Part shown: positions 1 to 9,000 of the stretch, one piece after another
Numbering within the stretch: position 1 is the stretch's first letter
How the letters are laid out: each line of letters opens with the position of its first letter
Source: a virus
Virus record (IMG/VR): IMGVR_UViG_3300002460_000104
Coordinates: 1-35,023 of that record
Length of the DNA stretch: 35,023 nt
Strand: one strand, 5' to 3'
Notes under the pieces: model-generated
Told to the model about the DNA's origin: nothing
The model's database searches: none
What the model saw: the letters and a program-made list of their open reading frames with translations, nothing else
Translations under genes and position numbers: made by a program

Positions 1-123
1 GCAGGGGTTAGTATGTTTATGGATAGGCATAAACTAAAGGAAAGATATACTCTTGCAGAGATTATCGAGGCTACAAAAGGGCAGTTCGGCTGCGATAAGT
101 TCGTAAATGTGGTTAGGGGGTAA
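1..123 (+). CDS. 3' end of an unidentified phage protein (partial)
   Basis: An open frame enters from the left edge and ends at TAA 121-123, giving at least 40 residues ending in KFVNVVRG. A possible internal start is ATG at 13 behind AGGGGT, so the gene could be a complete 36-residue protein or the tail of a longer one. It is followed six bases later by the RecT-like gene, so it is the upstream member of the plus-strand early operon. No family recognised. Confidence 0.45.
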   Translation, partial: AGVSMFMDRHKLKERYTLAEIIEATKGQFGCDKFVNVVRG

Positions 124-129
124 GGATTA

Positions 130-924
130 ATGAAAGAAAGATTAGTAAAATATGATGAACTTGCGGTTTCTCAATACGCACGGTACGTAATGCGACTGCA
201 AACGGAAAAGGACAAGAAAACACAGCAGCTAAAGAATCAATGGGCCGCTAAACTATCCCTTGATACTTGGGTAGCTTTTTTTGAAAAAGTTGCAGCAACC
301 GGGTTTTACATTGATGGTGAAAATATTACCATTGGTAGTAATGGCATTTCATTAAATTACCAAGCTTATAAGAACCTAGTAATAAGGAAATACCCGGAAG
401 CCATTTTTGACATACAGCTAGTGCGCGAGGGTGATATTTTCTCTTTTAAGAAAGAAAATGGTAAAATAATTTATTCACACAGCCTAGAAAACCCCTTTAA
501 TAATGAGAAATACGTGGGCGGTTATTGTATTATAAAGCTACGTACCGGTGAGTTTATTGAATTAATGTCAGTTAAAGATTTAGAACAAGTAAGAAGGATG
601 GCAAAAACCGATAACATCTGGGCCGCCTGGACTGGTGAAATGTACCTGAAAACTTTAATAAAACGCGCCTGCAAGCGCCACTTTAAAGATGCAGTAGAAG
701 CCCTGGATAGAATGGACAACGATAATTACGAATTGCCAGATAGCCAAAGTGAAGCCTTGGCAACAGATACACAACGTACCGCAATCATGGGATTATATAA
801 TAAACTTACCGAAGCGCAGCAGGATAATTTCAACGAACGCACAGGCGGTGTTTTAGGAATTAGAAAGGCTGATGTGGATAAAACGATAGCTTTGCTTAAT
901 AAATCAATAAGCACCAATAAATAG
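130..924 (+). CDS. recT: RecT-family single-strand annealing protein
   Basis: Likely a phage recombinase that coats single-stranded DNA and anneals complementary strands, working with the exonuclease encoded two genes downstream. Seen: 264 residues, the usual RecT size; a GDIFSF block near residues 101-106 followed by a YSHSLENPF stretch; a GGYCIIKLRTGEFIELMS block near 130-147; and the conserved C-terminal core EQVRRMAK...IWAAWTGEMYLKTLIKRACKRHF near 152-185, matching the family pattern of R-x-x-(S/A)...W...M..K...(R/K)...K. The N-terminal third is charged and weakly conserved. AAGGA at 122-126 supports the ATG at 130. Known family function; the role in this phage is inferred from neighbours. 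Confidence 0.85.
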   Translation: MKERLVKYDELAVSQYARYVMRLQTEKDKKTQQLKNQWAAKLSLDTWVAFFEKVAATGFYIDGENITIGSNGISLNYQAYKNLVIRKYPEAIFDIQLVREGDIFSFKKENGKIIYSHSLENPFNNEKYVGGYCIIKLRTGEFIELMSVKDLEQVRRMAKTDNIWAAWTGEMYLKTLIKRACKRHFKDAVEALDRMDNDNYELPDSQSEALATDTQRTAIMGLYNKLTEAQQDNFNERTGGVLGIRKADVDKTIALLNKSISTNK

Positions 925-932
925 GGGTATTT

Positions 933-1127
933 GTGAATAAAGAACTAAGCGTAATTATAAACCAACAAAGGCTTACAGAGGCTCAAGCTATGACAGTACG
1001 GGTCGCTATTGTTTCCTTTGCGATGGATTTGTGTGAAAATGGCTTAGGTAATGATGAACCCGGAAAAGCCATTTGTGCAGCTTACAAAGCAAGGCTGTCT
1101 GAAATTAATAAAATCATGGAGATATAA
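933..1127 (+). CDS. small phage protein between RecT and exonuclease
   Basis: 64 residues beginning at GTG 933 behind AGGGG (923-927). Its TAA (1125-1127) overlaps the ATG of the exonuclease by one base (TAATG), so the two are translationally coupled. The sequence is mostly helical (LTEAQAMTVRVAIVSFAMDL) with no cysteines or clear motif. Position suggests an accessory to recombination, but function is unknown. Confidence 0.7.
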   Translation: MNKELSVIINQQRLTEAQAMTVRVAIVSFAMDLCENGLGNDEPGKAICAAYKARLSEINKIMEI

Positions 1128-1726
1128 TGTTAGAAATATTTAACGAATTAGAACAAGGCTCGGACTTGTGGCGTGAAACTCGCGCCGGGCTAATTACCGC
1201 TTCTGAATTTAGCCAAGTCCTCGCCAAAGGCCAAGGAAAAACCCGCCGCACCCTATTGCTTAAAAAGGCCGGGGAGCGCATTACAGGCAATCCTAGTGAG
1301 TCATATAGCAATGAGCATATGGAACGTGGGAAAGAGCAAGAAGCTACTGCCAGGGAGCTTTATATAACACATACAGGTACTGAGGTTGTTGAGTGCGGGT
1401 TTATGAAGGGTGGTATGGTCGGTTACAGCCCGGACGGACTTGTAGGGGAAAACGGCCTTGTGGAGATAAAATCAAGGCTTGCGCATATCCAGGCCGACAC
1501 CCTGCTTTCTAATTCCGTACCAAGTGAAAATATAGCCCAAATTCAGGGCGGATTGTGGATAAGTAAAAGAAAGTGGTTAGATTATGTTTCTTACACACCC
1601 GGTATGCCTTTGTTTATAAAAAGAGTTTTTCCAGATTTAGCCTATATTGAGGCTTTAGTAAAAGAACTTGCTACCTTTGAGGCCGAACTACAGCAGGTAA
1701 TCAAGCAGATAATGGAGAAGTTTTAA
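1127..1726 (+). CDS. YqaJ / lambda-exonuclease-like nuclease
   Basis: Predicted 5'-3' double-strand exonuclease of the YqaJ viral recombinase family, producing single strands for the RecT partner. Seen in 199 residues: N-terminal substrate-entry motif W-R-x-x-R-x-G-L-I-T-A-S (15-26), the E-R-G-x-x-x-E helix near 66-72, and PD-(D/E)xK catalytic residues D103 in SPDG and E113-x-K115 in LVEIKSR, followed by Q140 in the conserved QIQGGLW helix. These are the expected metal-binding positions of the family. Start overlaps the preceding stop. Together with RecT this is a Red-like recombination pair. Confidence 0.88.
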   Translation: MLEIFNELEQGSDLWRETRAGLITASEFSQVLAKGQGKTRRTLLLKKAGERITGNPSESYSNEHMERGKEQEATARELYITHTGTEVVECGFMKGGMVGYSPDGLVGENGLVEIKSRLAHIQADTLLSNSVPSENIAQIQGGLWISKRKWLDYVSYTPGMPLFIKRVFPDLAYIEALVKELATFEAELQQVIKQIMEKF

Positions 1727-1727
1727 C

Positions 1728-2099
1728 ATGAGGAAGTTTATTGAAATAAAAAATGCTGTGCAAAATGGGAAAGATGGCGGAATATGGCAATATAAGTCAC
1801 CAATTGACAGTGCCATTCTATATGTCATCGCCTCAAATGGCATGGGGTGGGATCATGTGTCTGTATCAAGGAAAAACAGGTGCCCTAATTGGACTGAGAT
1901 GTGTTTTATTAAAGATATCTTTTTTGAAGAAAATGAGGTTGTTATCCAATATCATCCGGCAAAAAAGGATTATATTAACAATTTTGGATATTGCTTGCAC
2001 TTATGGAAGCCCCAAGATGTTGAGCTTCCTAAGCCACCTTCTATTCTTGTTGGCATAAAAGAGTTAAATGTGGAGGTAGATAAGCATGGCACAGTTTAA
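1728..2099 (+). CDS. DUF7694-like phage protein
   Basis: 123 residues, one base after the exonuclease stop. A conserved pattern runs through the middle: GWDHVSVSRKNRCPNWTEMCFIKDIFF near 40-66 and a later YINNFGYCLHLWKP near 82-95, which resembles the DUF7694 family found in phage early regions. No catalytic motif is known for that family. The last 14 bases overlap the start of the next small gene. Confidence 0.6.
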   Translation: MRKFIEIKNAVQNGKDGGIWQYKSPIDSAILYVIASNGMGWDHVSVSRKNRCPNWTEMCFIKDIFFEENEVVIQYHPAKKDYINNFGYCLHLWKPQDVELPKPPSILVGIKELNVEVDKHGTV

Positions 2100-2247
2100 A
2101 GTAGAAGTAGAATATACCTGTAAATACAAGACGGAGGTAAATATTTCTGCCAAAGATGAAGGGGCGGCAGAAGAAAGAGCGTCCGAACTTGTTATGTCTT
2201 GGAATAATGTTGAAGATGTTGAAATTTTAAACATAGAGGAGAATTAA
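2086..2247 (+). CDS. small acidic hypothetical protein
   Basis: A 53-residue frame starting at ATG 2086 inside the end of the upstream gene and stopping two bases before the next ATG. It begins MAQFKVEVEYTCKYKTEV, an alternating beta-like pattern, followed by an acidic helical tail. Upstream GGAGGT at 2072-2077 is a very good ribosome site with 8-9 base spacing, which is the main support. Function unknown. Confidence 0.65.
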   Translation: MAQFKVEVEYTCKYKTEVNISAKDEGAAEERASELVMSWNNVEDVEILNIEEN

Positions 2248-2249
2248 TA

Positions 2250-2444
2250 ATGTCCAACACGCGTGTGTATATTGTAACATCAAATATCCAGCTTGCACCA
2301 GACCAAGAAATGCTTGTTGAGGCCAGTAGCGCGGCTCAAGCTTTACGTTACGCTACTAAGGAAGCCTTTACATGCCGGGTAGCCACAACACTAGAGGTTG
2401 CTGCTATAATAGGTGGTGGTGGTAAATTGGAAAAGGCGGAATAA
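2250..2444 (+). CDS. small hypothetical protein
   Basis: 64 residues; GAGGAG (2236-2241) precedes the ATG. The sequence reads as a beta strand (RVYIVTSN) followed by an Ala-rich helix (ASSAAQALRYATKEAF) and a Gly-rich tail, a common layout for short phage early proteins. Its TAA falls just before the next ATG. Function unknown. Confidence 0.65.
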   Translation: MSNTRVYIVTSNIQLAPDQEMLVEASSAAQALRYATKEAFTCRVATTLEVAAIIGGGGKLEKAE

Positions 2445-2445
2445 A

Positions 2446-2685
2446 ATGGGTAAATATTTTGTAGATGGGCTAACTAAAAGGCAAATAGAAACTTTTGAAC
2501 AAATAGCCATTGGCAACGATTCTTGTGTTAATCCAAAGATAGCAGATAAACTATTGCAAAAAGGTTTGATAGAAAAGTTCTTTCAAGAAATTGGAAATAT
2601 GATAATTTACAGATATTCAGTGCCTATTCCGATACACATTCAATGGTGCAACTGGTGTTATGAAAATGTTAAAGATGAAAGTTAG
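2446..2685 (+). CDS. hypothetical protein, possible winged-helix fold
   Basis: The frame is open from 2413, but ATG 2446 is preferred because AAGGCGGA lies directly upstream and the earlier start would overlap the previous gene by 32 bases. The 79-residue product has LTKRQIETFEQIA and ADKLLQKGLIEKF helices followed by strands, as in small winged-helix proteins that sense L/H transitions; this is only a shape argument. Function unknown. Confidence 0.6.
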   Translation: MGKYFVDGLTKRQIETFEQIAIGNDSCVNPKIADKLLQKGLIEKFFQEIGNMIIYRYSVPIPIHIQWCNWCYENVKDES

Positions 2686-2707
2686 GCAATCAATATAAGG
2701 GTGGGTT

Positions 2708-3022
2708 ATGAAGGATATGGAAATACAGCACCCAATGGTTTTGGCTATTGGCGAATCGGCATTTAAAGAGGGCTTGGATATATTGCCTGAATACTATTCA
2801 GAAGAATATAAAGATAACTACAAGCCCGTTGGTATGCAACTGATTTGGGATACACGCCATACAGACCCATCAAAAGGAAATGTAACGCGTGAAAAGCTAG
2901 ATGCAGTTGCAAATCTAGGAAGAAAAATCTATGAGCTGTGGGAATCTGGATTAAGTAGGCAAGAATCCGTGAAGCAGATATTGCCTCAAATACTAGAAGT
3001 ATCAATTGGAAAGAGTCATTAA
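2708..3022 (+). CDS. hypothetical protein
   Basis: 104 residues beginning MKDMEIQHPMV, behind AAGGGTGGG (2697-2705), a good ribosome site. Residues 5-57 look globular (hydrophobic/aromatic with DTRHTDPS), and the C-terminal half is a helix pair (REKLDAVANLGRKIYELWE). No recognised domain. Belongs to the same plus-strand operon. Confidence 0.6.
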   Translation: MKDMEIQHPMVLAIGESAFKEGLDILPEYYSEEYKDNYKPVGMQLIWDTRHTDPSKGNVTREKLDAVANLGRKIYELWESGLSRQESVKQILPQILEVSIGKSH

Positions 3023-3060
3023 ATCATGATTAGCTTGTTATGGGATATAGTGGGAAAGGT

Positions 3061-3255
3061 ATGAGTAAGCGTGAAATAATGAAAGAAACTGGATGCAGCG
3101 AGGAGCTTTTCAAAAAGGCTCGTTTAATCTGGCTTACTGAAAATGCCCTAGAATGCATGTTGCTAGGAGAGAAATTCGAGAACTTATCCCGCAATTCCTT
3201 AGATGTTTATTTTAGAAAAGCAGTTGCGGAATTATATCCAAAGGTAGAAGAATGA
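3061..3255 (+). CDS. small HTH-like protein
   Basis: Sequence from ATG 3061 reads MSKREIMKETGCSEELFKKA, which looks like a helix-turn-helix recognising DNA (helix, tight turn at GCS, second helix). An in-frame ATG at 3040 would add seven residues (MGYSGKG); neither start has an ideal ribosome site (GGAAAGG is very close to 3061), so the start is uncertain. The stop overlaps the next ATG by four bases (ATGA). Confidence 0.55.
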   Translation: MSKREIMKETGCSEELFKKARLIWLTENALECMLLGEKFENLSRNSLDVYFRKAVAELYPKVEE

Positions 3256-3587
3256 CCCCCAACTTTAAGGTAGATAAGATACGAAGTCCTGAGCATTTAG
3301 CTTTCGTGCGTAGTCAGCAATGCTTGGTGAATGATGGTAAAGGTAATAGATGCAATGGCGTTCCTGTAGTAGCTCACCATTTGACAATTGTTAAAGGTGA
3401 AAGAGGAATAGGCCAAAAGGTAGGGGACAATTTGACCCTATCCTTATGCCACTCCCATCATTGTAATTTGCACGATATAGGCGAAAAGCAGTGGTGGAAG
3501 TCCTGGGGAATTGACGCAGAGCAAGAGGCCAGAAACCTCGCAAGGCTATCACCTGATGAGGAAATAAGGAATACGGTAATTGAGTAA
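3252..3587 (+). CDS. HNH-like / DUF968-type putative nuclease
   Basis: 111 residues. A zinc/HNH-like arrangement is visible: C24 and C34 in QQCLVNDGKGNRCNG, then AHHLTIVKGERGIGQK (H42, H43), and LTLSLCHSHHCNLHDIGEKQWW (C66, H68, H69-H70, C71, H74). This order (Cys-rich start, a HH strand, 'L-C-x-x-H-H...LH' and a W-W) matches phage DUF968/RecA-dependent-nuclease-like proteins commonly found near recombination genes. Family assignment by motif; activity is inferred. Confidence 0.65.
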   Translation: MTPNFKVDKIRSPEHLAFVRSQQCLVNDGKGNRCNGVPVVAHHLTIVKGERGIGQKVGDNLTLSLCHSHHCNLHDIGEKQWWKSWGIDAEQEARNLARLSPDEEIRNTVIE

Positions 3588-3601
3588 CAAAAGGAGTTGT
3601 T

Positions 3602-3847
3602 ATGAGCGTAGATTATTACTTAGTATGCGAAGAGAAGAAGATAATAATGCCACTATTTAGCATGAATATGGGAGGCATAGGCTTATCAGATAAGAGATAT
3701 GTATTTGATTTTATTATGGAGTGTGGCGGTTGTGAAACGAAATTACTACACGAGGATGCGACGCCGGATTGTGACGAGCAAGAAAAAGAATGGAAGTTTA
3801 TAAATGCGTGGCATCCTTACAAAGAAACAGAGGAAAGTAACCCATGA
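3602..3847 (+). CDS. hypothetical protein
   Basis: 81 residues with an ideal ribosome site AAAGGAG (3590-3596). Notable features are a CGGC pair near residues 41-44 plus two other cysteines, and an acidic C-terminus. A metal or redox role is possible but unsupported. Its stop overlaps the next start (ATGA). Confidence 0.6.
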   Translation: MSVDYYLVCEEKKIIMPLFSMNMGGIGLSDKRYVFDFIMECGGCETKLLHEDATPDCDEQEKEWKFINAWHPYKETEESNP

Positions 3848-4140
3848 CCACTATACCCACTAAGGAACAGATAGTTGAGGCTATGGCAGAGTCACTATGT
3901 AAAAGCCAAGGGGGCGACTGGAAATATACCAGTGCCTGTAAAGAGGATAACGGCATGGCGTATCAGTGGCATACCAAGAACGCAAGGGGGGCATTACAAG
4001 CCATGTTGAAGCTACTGCCCGCCGGTGGTGGATTCTATAGAAGCGTACCAACAAATGCCCCTTATCCATCTACAGAGGCTGAATTTGTGGGAGATAATGA
4101 AGCCGAATTTTATCATAAATTATTGGATATGAGGGAATAA
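3844..4140 (+). CDS. hypothetical protein
   Basis: 98 residues beginning MTTIPTKEQIVEAMAESLC, with a short GGDWKYTSAC motif and a helical ARGALQAMLKLLP segment. Translationally coupled on both sides: ATGA with the previous gene and TAATG with the next. This layout resembles short phage proteins that precede NinB-like genes. Function unknown. Confidence 0.6.
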   Translation: MTTIPTKEQIVEAMAESLCKSQGGDWKYTSACKEDNGMAYQWHTKNARGALQAMLKLLPAGGGFYRSVPTNAPYPSTEAEFVGDNEAEFYHKLLDMRE

Positions 4141-4604
4141 TGGCCAACCTAACCATCCAGTCCGAAGTATACCAAGGAAAGTTATCTGATATGGCACGTA
4201 ATGCCATTATACAGACCTTGCGTAGTATGGAAGGGCGGGAAGTTGAGGTTGTCATTAAGGAGAAGAAGCGGAGCATTAAGCAGAACAAATACCGTTGGGG
4301 CGTGGTAGTTGCAGAAGTTACGCGCTGGATGAATGAATATCTGGAAAGAATGGGGCAGCCATTAGCTGCGCCGGAGGATATTGATATTTTCATCAAAGAT
4401 AAGGCTTTAGGCATAGTTCATAGAATTGAAACACCTATGGGGGAGTTGGTTATTACTGGGCGGTTGAAGGATAAGACTACAGCAACATTCGAGGAGTCTA
4501 TGGAATGTATCAGGGCTTATTTTGCAGAAAAGGGACTGCTGATTCCATTGCCAAGGGAGAATTTAAACGAAGGTACGGTAAACAACTTGAAATATAAGGA
4601 TTGA
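4140..4604 (+). CDS. NinB-like recombination protein
   Basis: 154 residues. The key motif is KKRSIKQNKYRWGVVVAEV (about 42-60), which matches the R-S-x-x-Q-N-x-x-x-W signature of NinB/Orf-type and related phage recombination mediators; a later EDIDIFIKDKALG helix and a strand pair follow. Known NinB proteins help load RecA-like or annealing proteins. It is the last plus-strand gene; the 101 bases after it (AT-rich, with ATTGGTTG twice) hold no clear terminator although the next gene is convergent. Confidence 0.5.
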   Translation: MANLTIQSEVYQGKLSDMARNAIIQTLRSMEGREVEVVIKEKKRSIKQNKYRWGVVVAEVTRWMNEYLERMGQPLAAPEDIDIFIKDKALGIVHRIETPMGELVITGRLKDKTTATFEESMECIRAYFAEKGLLIPLPRENLNEGTVNNLKYKD

Positions 4605-4705
4605 TTACGGAATGTCCCATTAATTGGTTGAATGTATAATTTCTTTCATATATATAATCGCCATCTTTATCTATACAAAAACGCGCTCAAATAATTGGTT
4701 GTGAC

Positions 4706-4843
4706 CTAAATTACACCTACCAACCCCAATATCCCACCAGCAACCAATACCCACATAGTGCCCTGTATTAACCACATAGGGGTCTTTTTGGCATATTCCC
4801 AGAACCAGAGGAAGAGCTGAAGTAGGAGGGTGACGGGGTTCAT
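4706..4843 (-). CDS. small membrane protein next to holin
   Basis: A 45-residue frame starting at ATG 4843, overlapping the holin stop as ATGA, with AAGGTG upstream. It begins MNPVTLLLQLFLWFWEYAKK, then MWLIQGTMWVLVAGGILGLV: an N-terminal amphipathic/hydrophobic stretch and a second strongly hydrophobic segment. Position immediately after a holin suggests an accessory lysis protein (antiholin or small spanin-like), but no lipobox or known motif is present. Confidence 0.6.
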   Translation of the reverse strand: MNPVTLLLQLFLWFWEYAKKTPMWLIQGTMWVLVAGGILGLVGVI

Positions 4844-5241
4844 CTTACACCTTTTATTTTTTCGAACGACCTCATGCCACCTAGGCCAAGCATACCCATC
4901 AAAATGGTATTAAGTGCATCCATATTGAATATAGGCAATACAATCGAGTGACCGAAGGTGGCACATATAAATGTTATCATTGGCTGCAAGATAAAATGAT
5001 ATGCCATAGCAACGCCGCATATCCACCCTATAAAGGGCCTCCATCTTCTAGTGAAATTATCCTCACTAGCAGCCTCAACTTTGTTAACCTCTGTTTGGGA
5101 AACCTGTACTGAAGTTTCGTTGTTCATGCCTGTTTTGGTTAAATCAGCTTGTAACTCAGCTTTTTTATTAACCTGATCTCCAATAGCATTAACAACTTCT
5201 GCAACACCTGAGCCTAATACTTTGCCTATTATGTTTGTCAT
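4840..5241 (-). CDS. holin of the 3TM gene-transfer-release type
   Basis: 133 residues. A charged N-terminal half with possible coiled coil (residues 15-60) leads to RRWRPFIGWICGVAMAYHFI near 65-84, a hydrophobic stretch PMITFICATFGHSIVLPIF, and a C-terminal TILMGMLGLGGMRSFEKI. The R-P-x-x-G-W...Y followed by P and the terminal G-L-G-G-x-R-(S/T)-x-E-K-x-x-G is typical of GTA_holin_3TM-like phage proteins that permeabilise the inner membrane at lysis. GGAGG sits just upstream of ATG 5241. Confidence 0.8.
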   Translation of the reverse strand: MTNIIGKVLGSGVAEVVNAIGDQVNKKAELQADLTKTGMNNETSVQVSQTEVNKVEAASEDNFTRRWRPFIGWICGVAMAYHFILQPMITFICATFGHSIVLPIFNMDALNTILMGMLGLGGMRSFEKIKGVR

Positions 5242-5310
5242 ACATCCTCCGTAATTGGCTTAATATTAAAAATAATATTAACTATATTTATCAATATATT
5301 GCTGTATACG

Positions 5311-5323
5311 CATGTAATACATG
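5311..5323. promoter_or_regulatory. palindrome upstream of holin gene
   Basis: CATGTAATACATG is a perfect 6-1-6 inverted repeat in the AT-rich 132-base gap before the holin gene. A weak minus-strand promoter-like pair (TTTGGA, 17 bases, TATACA) overlaps it. It could be an operator for late lysis expression. Not tested; short palindromes also arise by chance. Confidence 0.25.
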
Positions 5324-5373
5324 TATCCAAACTTATCGTGTTTGTTGCTAAGTTTAATAAGATGCATATAAAC

Positions 5374-5778
5374 CTAACTTATAATCCTCAATTTGTGCGG
5401 GTTAGGATAATGCAATAAAACCTTGAGCTGCGCTATTGCCTGCTGGCTACTCATTACTGCTTTTTGTAATTTGCCATCACGTAACATATAACCAAAAGAC
5501 AAGCCTGGGGCAATACAACCTTCTAATTGTTCAGCCCAATTCGCAGCGTGTATCAGGATTGCTGTACGGTCCTGGACTGCGCATATTTCCCATACTTCAG
5601 GATATTTGGCTGAGGAATAAGGTTTTAAATCATAATCCCCTTCAGGTATGCAGCTTATTTTCTGCCGGTTATCCAGCCACGGCCTTTCAATAACCGGGAA
5701 CACAGGGTTGTCTTGTCCTTCTATATATAAAAGCCCCATAGTGGCATCAGAGAAATAAGTCCTTTTAATGACAATCAT
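5374..5778 (-). CDS. DUF5675 family protein
   Basis: 134 residues matching the DUF5675 pattern: N-terminal MIVIKRTYFSDATMGLLYI, then VIERPWLDN, SCIPEGDYDL, the core AILIHAANWAEQLEGCIAPG (about 73-92) with a conserved His and Cys, and a C-terminal helix. The ..IHaaN...GCI arrangement resembles L,D-transpeptidase/peptidoglycan-acting folds, and such genes often lie in phage lysis regions, so a cell-wall role is plausible but unproven. Coupled to the upstream gene (ATGA). Confidence 0.75.
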   Translation of the reverse strand: MIVIKRTYFSDATMGLLYIEGQDNPVFPVIERPWLDNRQKISCIPEGDYDLKPYSSAKYPEVWEICAVQDRTAILIHAANWAEQLEGCIAPGLSFGYMLRDGKLQKAVMSSQQAIAQLKVLLHYPNPHKLRIIS

Positions 5779-6032
5779 CCCACTACCTTACTTTTTAACC
5801 ATTCCCAGCCAAGCCCGAAAGCTAACCCCACAGCCACAGCCACAGTTGCAATTGATGCAGCGTATTTATTCATCCCGTCTATGCGTTCATGTAGCCTTGT
5901 GAACCTTTCCGTGTCTTTCTTATCATGGGCTTCCTGCCACTCAGCCTGGCCGGATTGCTCTTTAAGCACGGCTTTAATATCACCGCGCATTTCAGTAAGC
6001 ATTACGTGCAGGTCATGGTTAGTTATTTTCAT
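5775..6032 (-). CDS. small coiled-coil membrane protein (lysis region)
   Basis: 85 residues: charged helix with heptad-like spacing (residues 10-55, including ERFTRLHERIDGMNKY) and a C-terminal hydrophobic segment SIATVAVAVGLAFGLGWEWL (about 60-79). This is the layout of haemolysin XhlA-like and related lysis-associated proteins. Overlaps both neighbours by four bases. Function inferred from layout only. Confidence 0.6.
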   Translation of the reverse strand: MKITNHDLHVMLTEMRGDIKAVLKEQSGQAEWQEAHDKKDTERFTRLHERIDGMNKYAASIATVAVAVGLAFGLGWEWLKSKVVG

Positions 6033-9000
6033 TTCACACCCAAACTATCATTTATACTAGATTCCATTTCGTCAAATAATTGCCGTGCAATCATAAGATT
6101 CTGATATGGTATCATTCTTCGCAGCGCGCGGCTATCTGATTTTGTCCAATCTGCATTTGTCGCAGAACCTACAACTTGGAAAATATCCTGCCCAGTTCCA
6201 AAAGTAGGACCCAATACAGTACCCCAAGCGTTAACTGCTGAATACCTGGTAAGTGGGGGGGCGCCGGCCAATGCTTGTAAACTTATATTTCCACGGGTAA
6301 GTTTATTAGAAACCTGGTTTACTTCTGCAAGCGCCCCAAGCACCCCAGAGCGGTCTATACCTTCAAATAACCATACCTTAGGGTCATCACTTAATTCATC
6401 TCCCCTATCCCATATTTTGAAAGCATACGACATCATACCTAAGCTTACAGAAAGAACCCAACCATTTATAGCCATGGCATCTTTTTCCTGTAAGCCGGAA
6501 ATCAAGATTTTATTTGTAGCCGCAAAAGAGAAACTACGGAATTGGGATATAACCTTACCAGCTTCAGTACTTCTAAATAACAACGGTAAATCCCCATGCC
6601 CAGGCGTTACTATTATCCTGTCGGCTTCCTTCCTTAATGCAGCCCTGAAAACGCGCTGCGCTACCAAGTCATCCCAGTATTTTGCATTAGCAATCATAAC
6701 CCCGTCAACATCAGTGCCATGTTTTGCTATTTGTCGGACAATACCCTTTGCCGTATCGGCATCAATACCTATCATATTAAGGTAACGCGTATCATTAGCA
6801 GAAAGCTTCCCCTCGATTAGCTTTTTAGTATCCTTGATTATCCTTGCCTGCGTTACCACCCCAGCAAATTGCTTCATTGCAGTATTCCAGGGAGCCATTA
6901 AAGTTACTTTACCGAATGTATTAGATAGGGATTGCAACCCTTTTTCAAACTTTGTACCCTTTACATAGGGGTCATTAAGCTCCGCCATGCTCATAGCACG
7001 TGTATCTAAAACCATATCTAAACCAACGCTAGCCTCTTTGACTTCTCTCGCGGCAAGCTTTAAAGCCCTTAAGTTTGTAACCAATGGTATAATACCATCA
7101 CCAAAGGTACGCATCAACCCATGCGCCATAACAGGACGGCCTATATCACTGAAAGACGAGGCGGTCATGCCCCCTAATTTACTTACATAATTAATCTGCC
7201 TTGTTGCCCGCGCAGCCCTAACTATAATAGAATCCGGGTTATCAGGTATGCCATACGTACCGCGTAGCTGGTTAACCACAGCCTCAATATCGCGTATATC
7301 ACTTTTTTGGCGCTTTTCTAGGAAAGCCCTTTCTCTTTCTGTTTTTGCTGCATTGGATAAATTAGTATAATCCTCATTTATCTTTTGGGTAATTACACCC
7401 TCTTTCCCGATAATATTTAAATCGCCAAACCGCTCTTTTATCGCTATATCAGGAGCCATTGTACGAACGTATTTTTTAGCCACAGCCTCAATGTCATTGA
7501 CAAGGAACTGCTCAACCTCCTCATCGCGGATAAAATTTAATACCCTTTCTTTAAGTGGTCCACGTACCGTAATAGGGATATCATAAGGAATGCGGGTGTC
7601 GGCGTGGCCTAAAATATTATCAATAATCTCATTGGCTATAAGGTCAAATTCATCAGGGCTTAAATCTACTAACCTATCCCCCTTAATCTCCTCCAGTTTA
7701 GCAGTTAAGCCCTTAACCTTTTCCAGCCTTCTGCCTGCCTGAATATCATTAATTGCTTTCTTTATACCAGAGGTATCAAAATCACCCAAAGACTTCACGC
7801 CCTTAAATTTTTCTGTATTAATTCCCAATTCATCTAACGCCCTTTGCACATCAGCAAGACGCTCTAGCTCCTGCGCGTAACCCGCATCCTCTTGACGCAC
7901 AACCAAATTACCTTGGTAATCCTCCCTTATCGCATCCAGCAAATCATTAACACTTGGCCTCTCTTGAAATTGAGGAAAGAAGCCATTTTCCCAAGCCCTC
8001 AGGGCTGCATCATCTAAATTTTGCCCTTTTGCCCTTACGAATCCAGGACGTGATTTGTGCGTTAAGCCGATAGTTTTTAATTCACCAGCATCATCTTTTA
8101 AGCCCCCTTGTTTATGCAAAAACGATATTAACGTTTCCGGCTTCTTTGGTGGGGATTCTACCAGACGTATCGCATCAAGGATTTCCTGCTCAGTAAATTG
8201 CCCCCCTGATTCTATAAATTGCTGCTCATCCCTCAAGTTAGCGTCACTTAAATCTGAGATTTCCGATTCAAGGTTCTTCTGTTTCTTACCTATCTTCCTG
8301 GTAAAAGCTTCCTGCTGCTCACTATAGATGCGTTTTAACCCAGCACTAAGGATAGGCACTAACTCCTGCCTTTTCCCTGTAACTTTTTCTTTATCCCACC
8401 ACCGGTGTAAATATGAGTCTGCTGTAGTAACCTTCACATCTTCCGGCAAAAGCTTAACCTGTATTGCCGCGTCCTTCATGGGGTCAAAAATCTCTTTCCT
8501 GTAAAGCTGTGCTAGTTGCTGCACTTCTGGGATTGCATGGACATCGTTACGCCTTAAAGCTTTGGCGGTTTCTTCCCGAAACTGTAAATAAGATAAGTTC
8601 TTTTCGTTCTTTGGTCTTTGTCTGTATGCCTTAAATATATCACCCTGTCCAGATACCGCCTTGGCAAGCCTTGAATCCTGCATATTGATGATTGTTTCTA
8701 TTGCTACAGGATTAGCTATACCGGCATCATTTTTTTCATAATAAAATGGAGTTTCTATAAGCTCCTGCACATACCGCCTTGATTCTATCGAATGGGAGGT
8801 TGATAACCTTAGTTTCGGATTTAACCTTGCAAAGCCTTTTTCCATACCCCACGCCTTAGCAAGCGTTTCCTCCGCAAGCGTGGTTTCTTTAACCCTCATA
8901 GCACCAACAGAATCATTACCAAGGGTTATGCCGTTAGGTTCCATTACGTCAGGGGCATCAGGATGGGGTACAATTAACTCTTTCTCCAGTTGGCTGCCAA

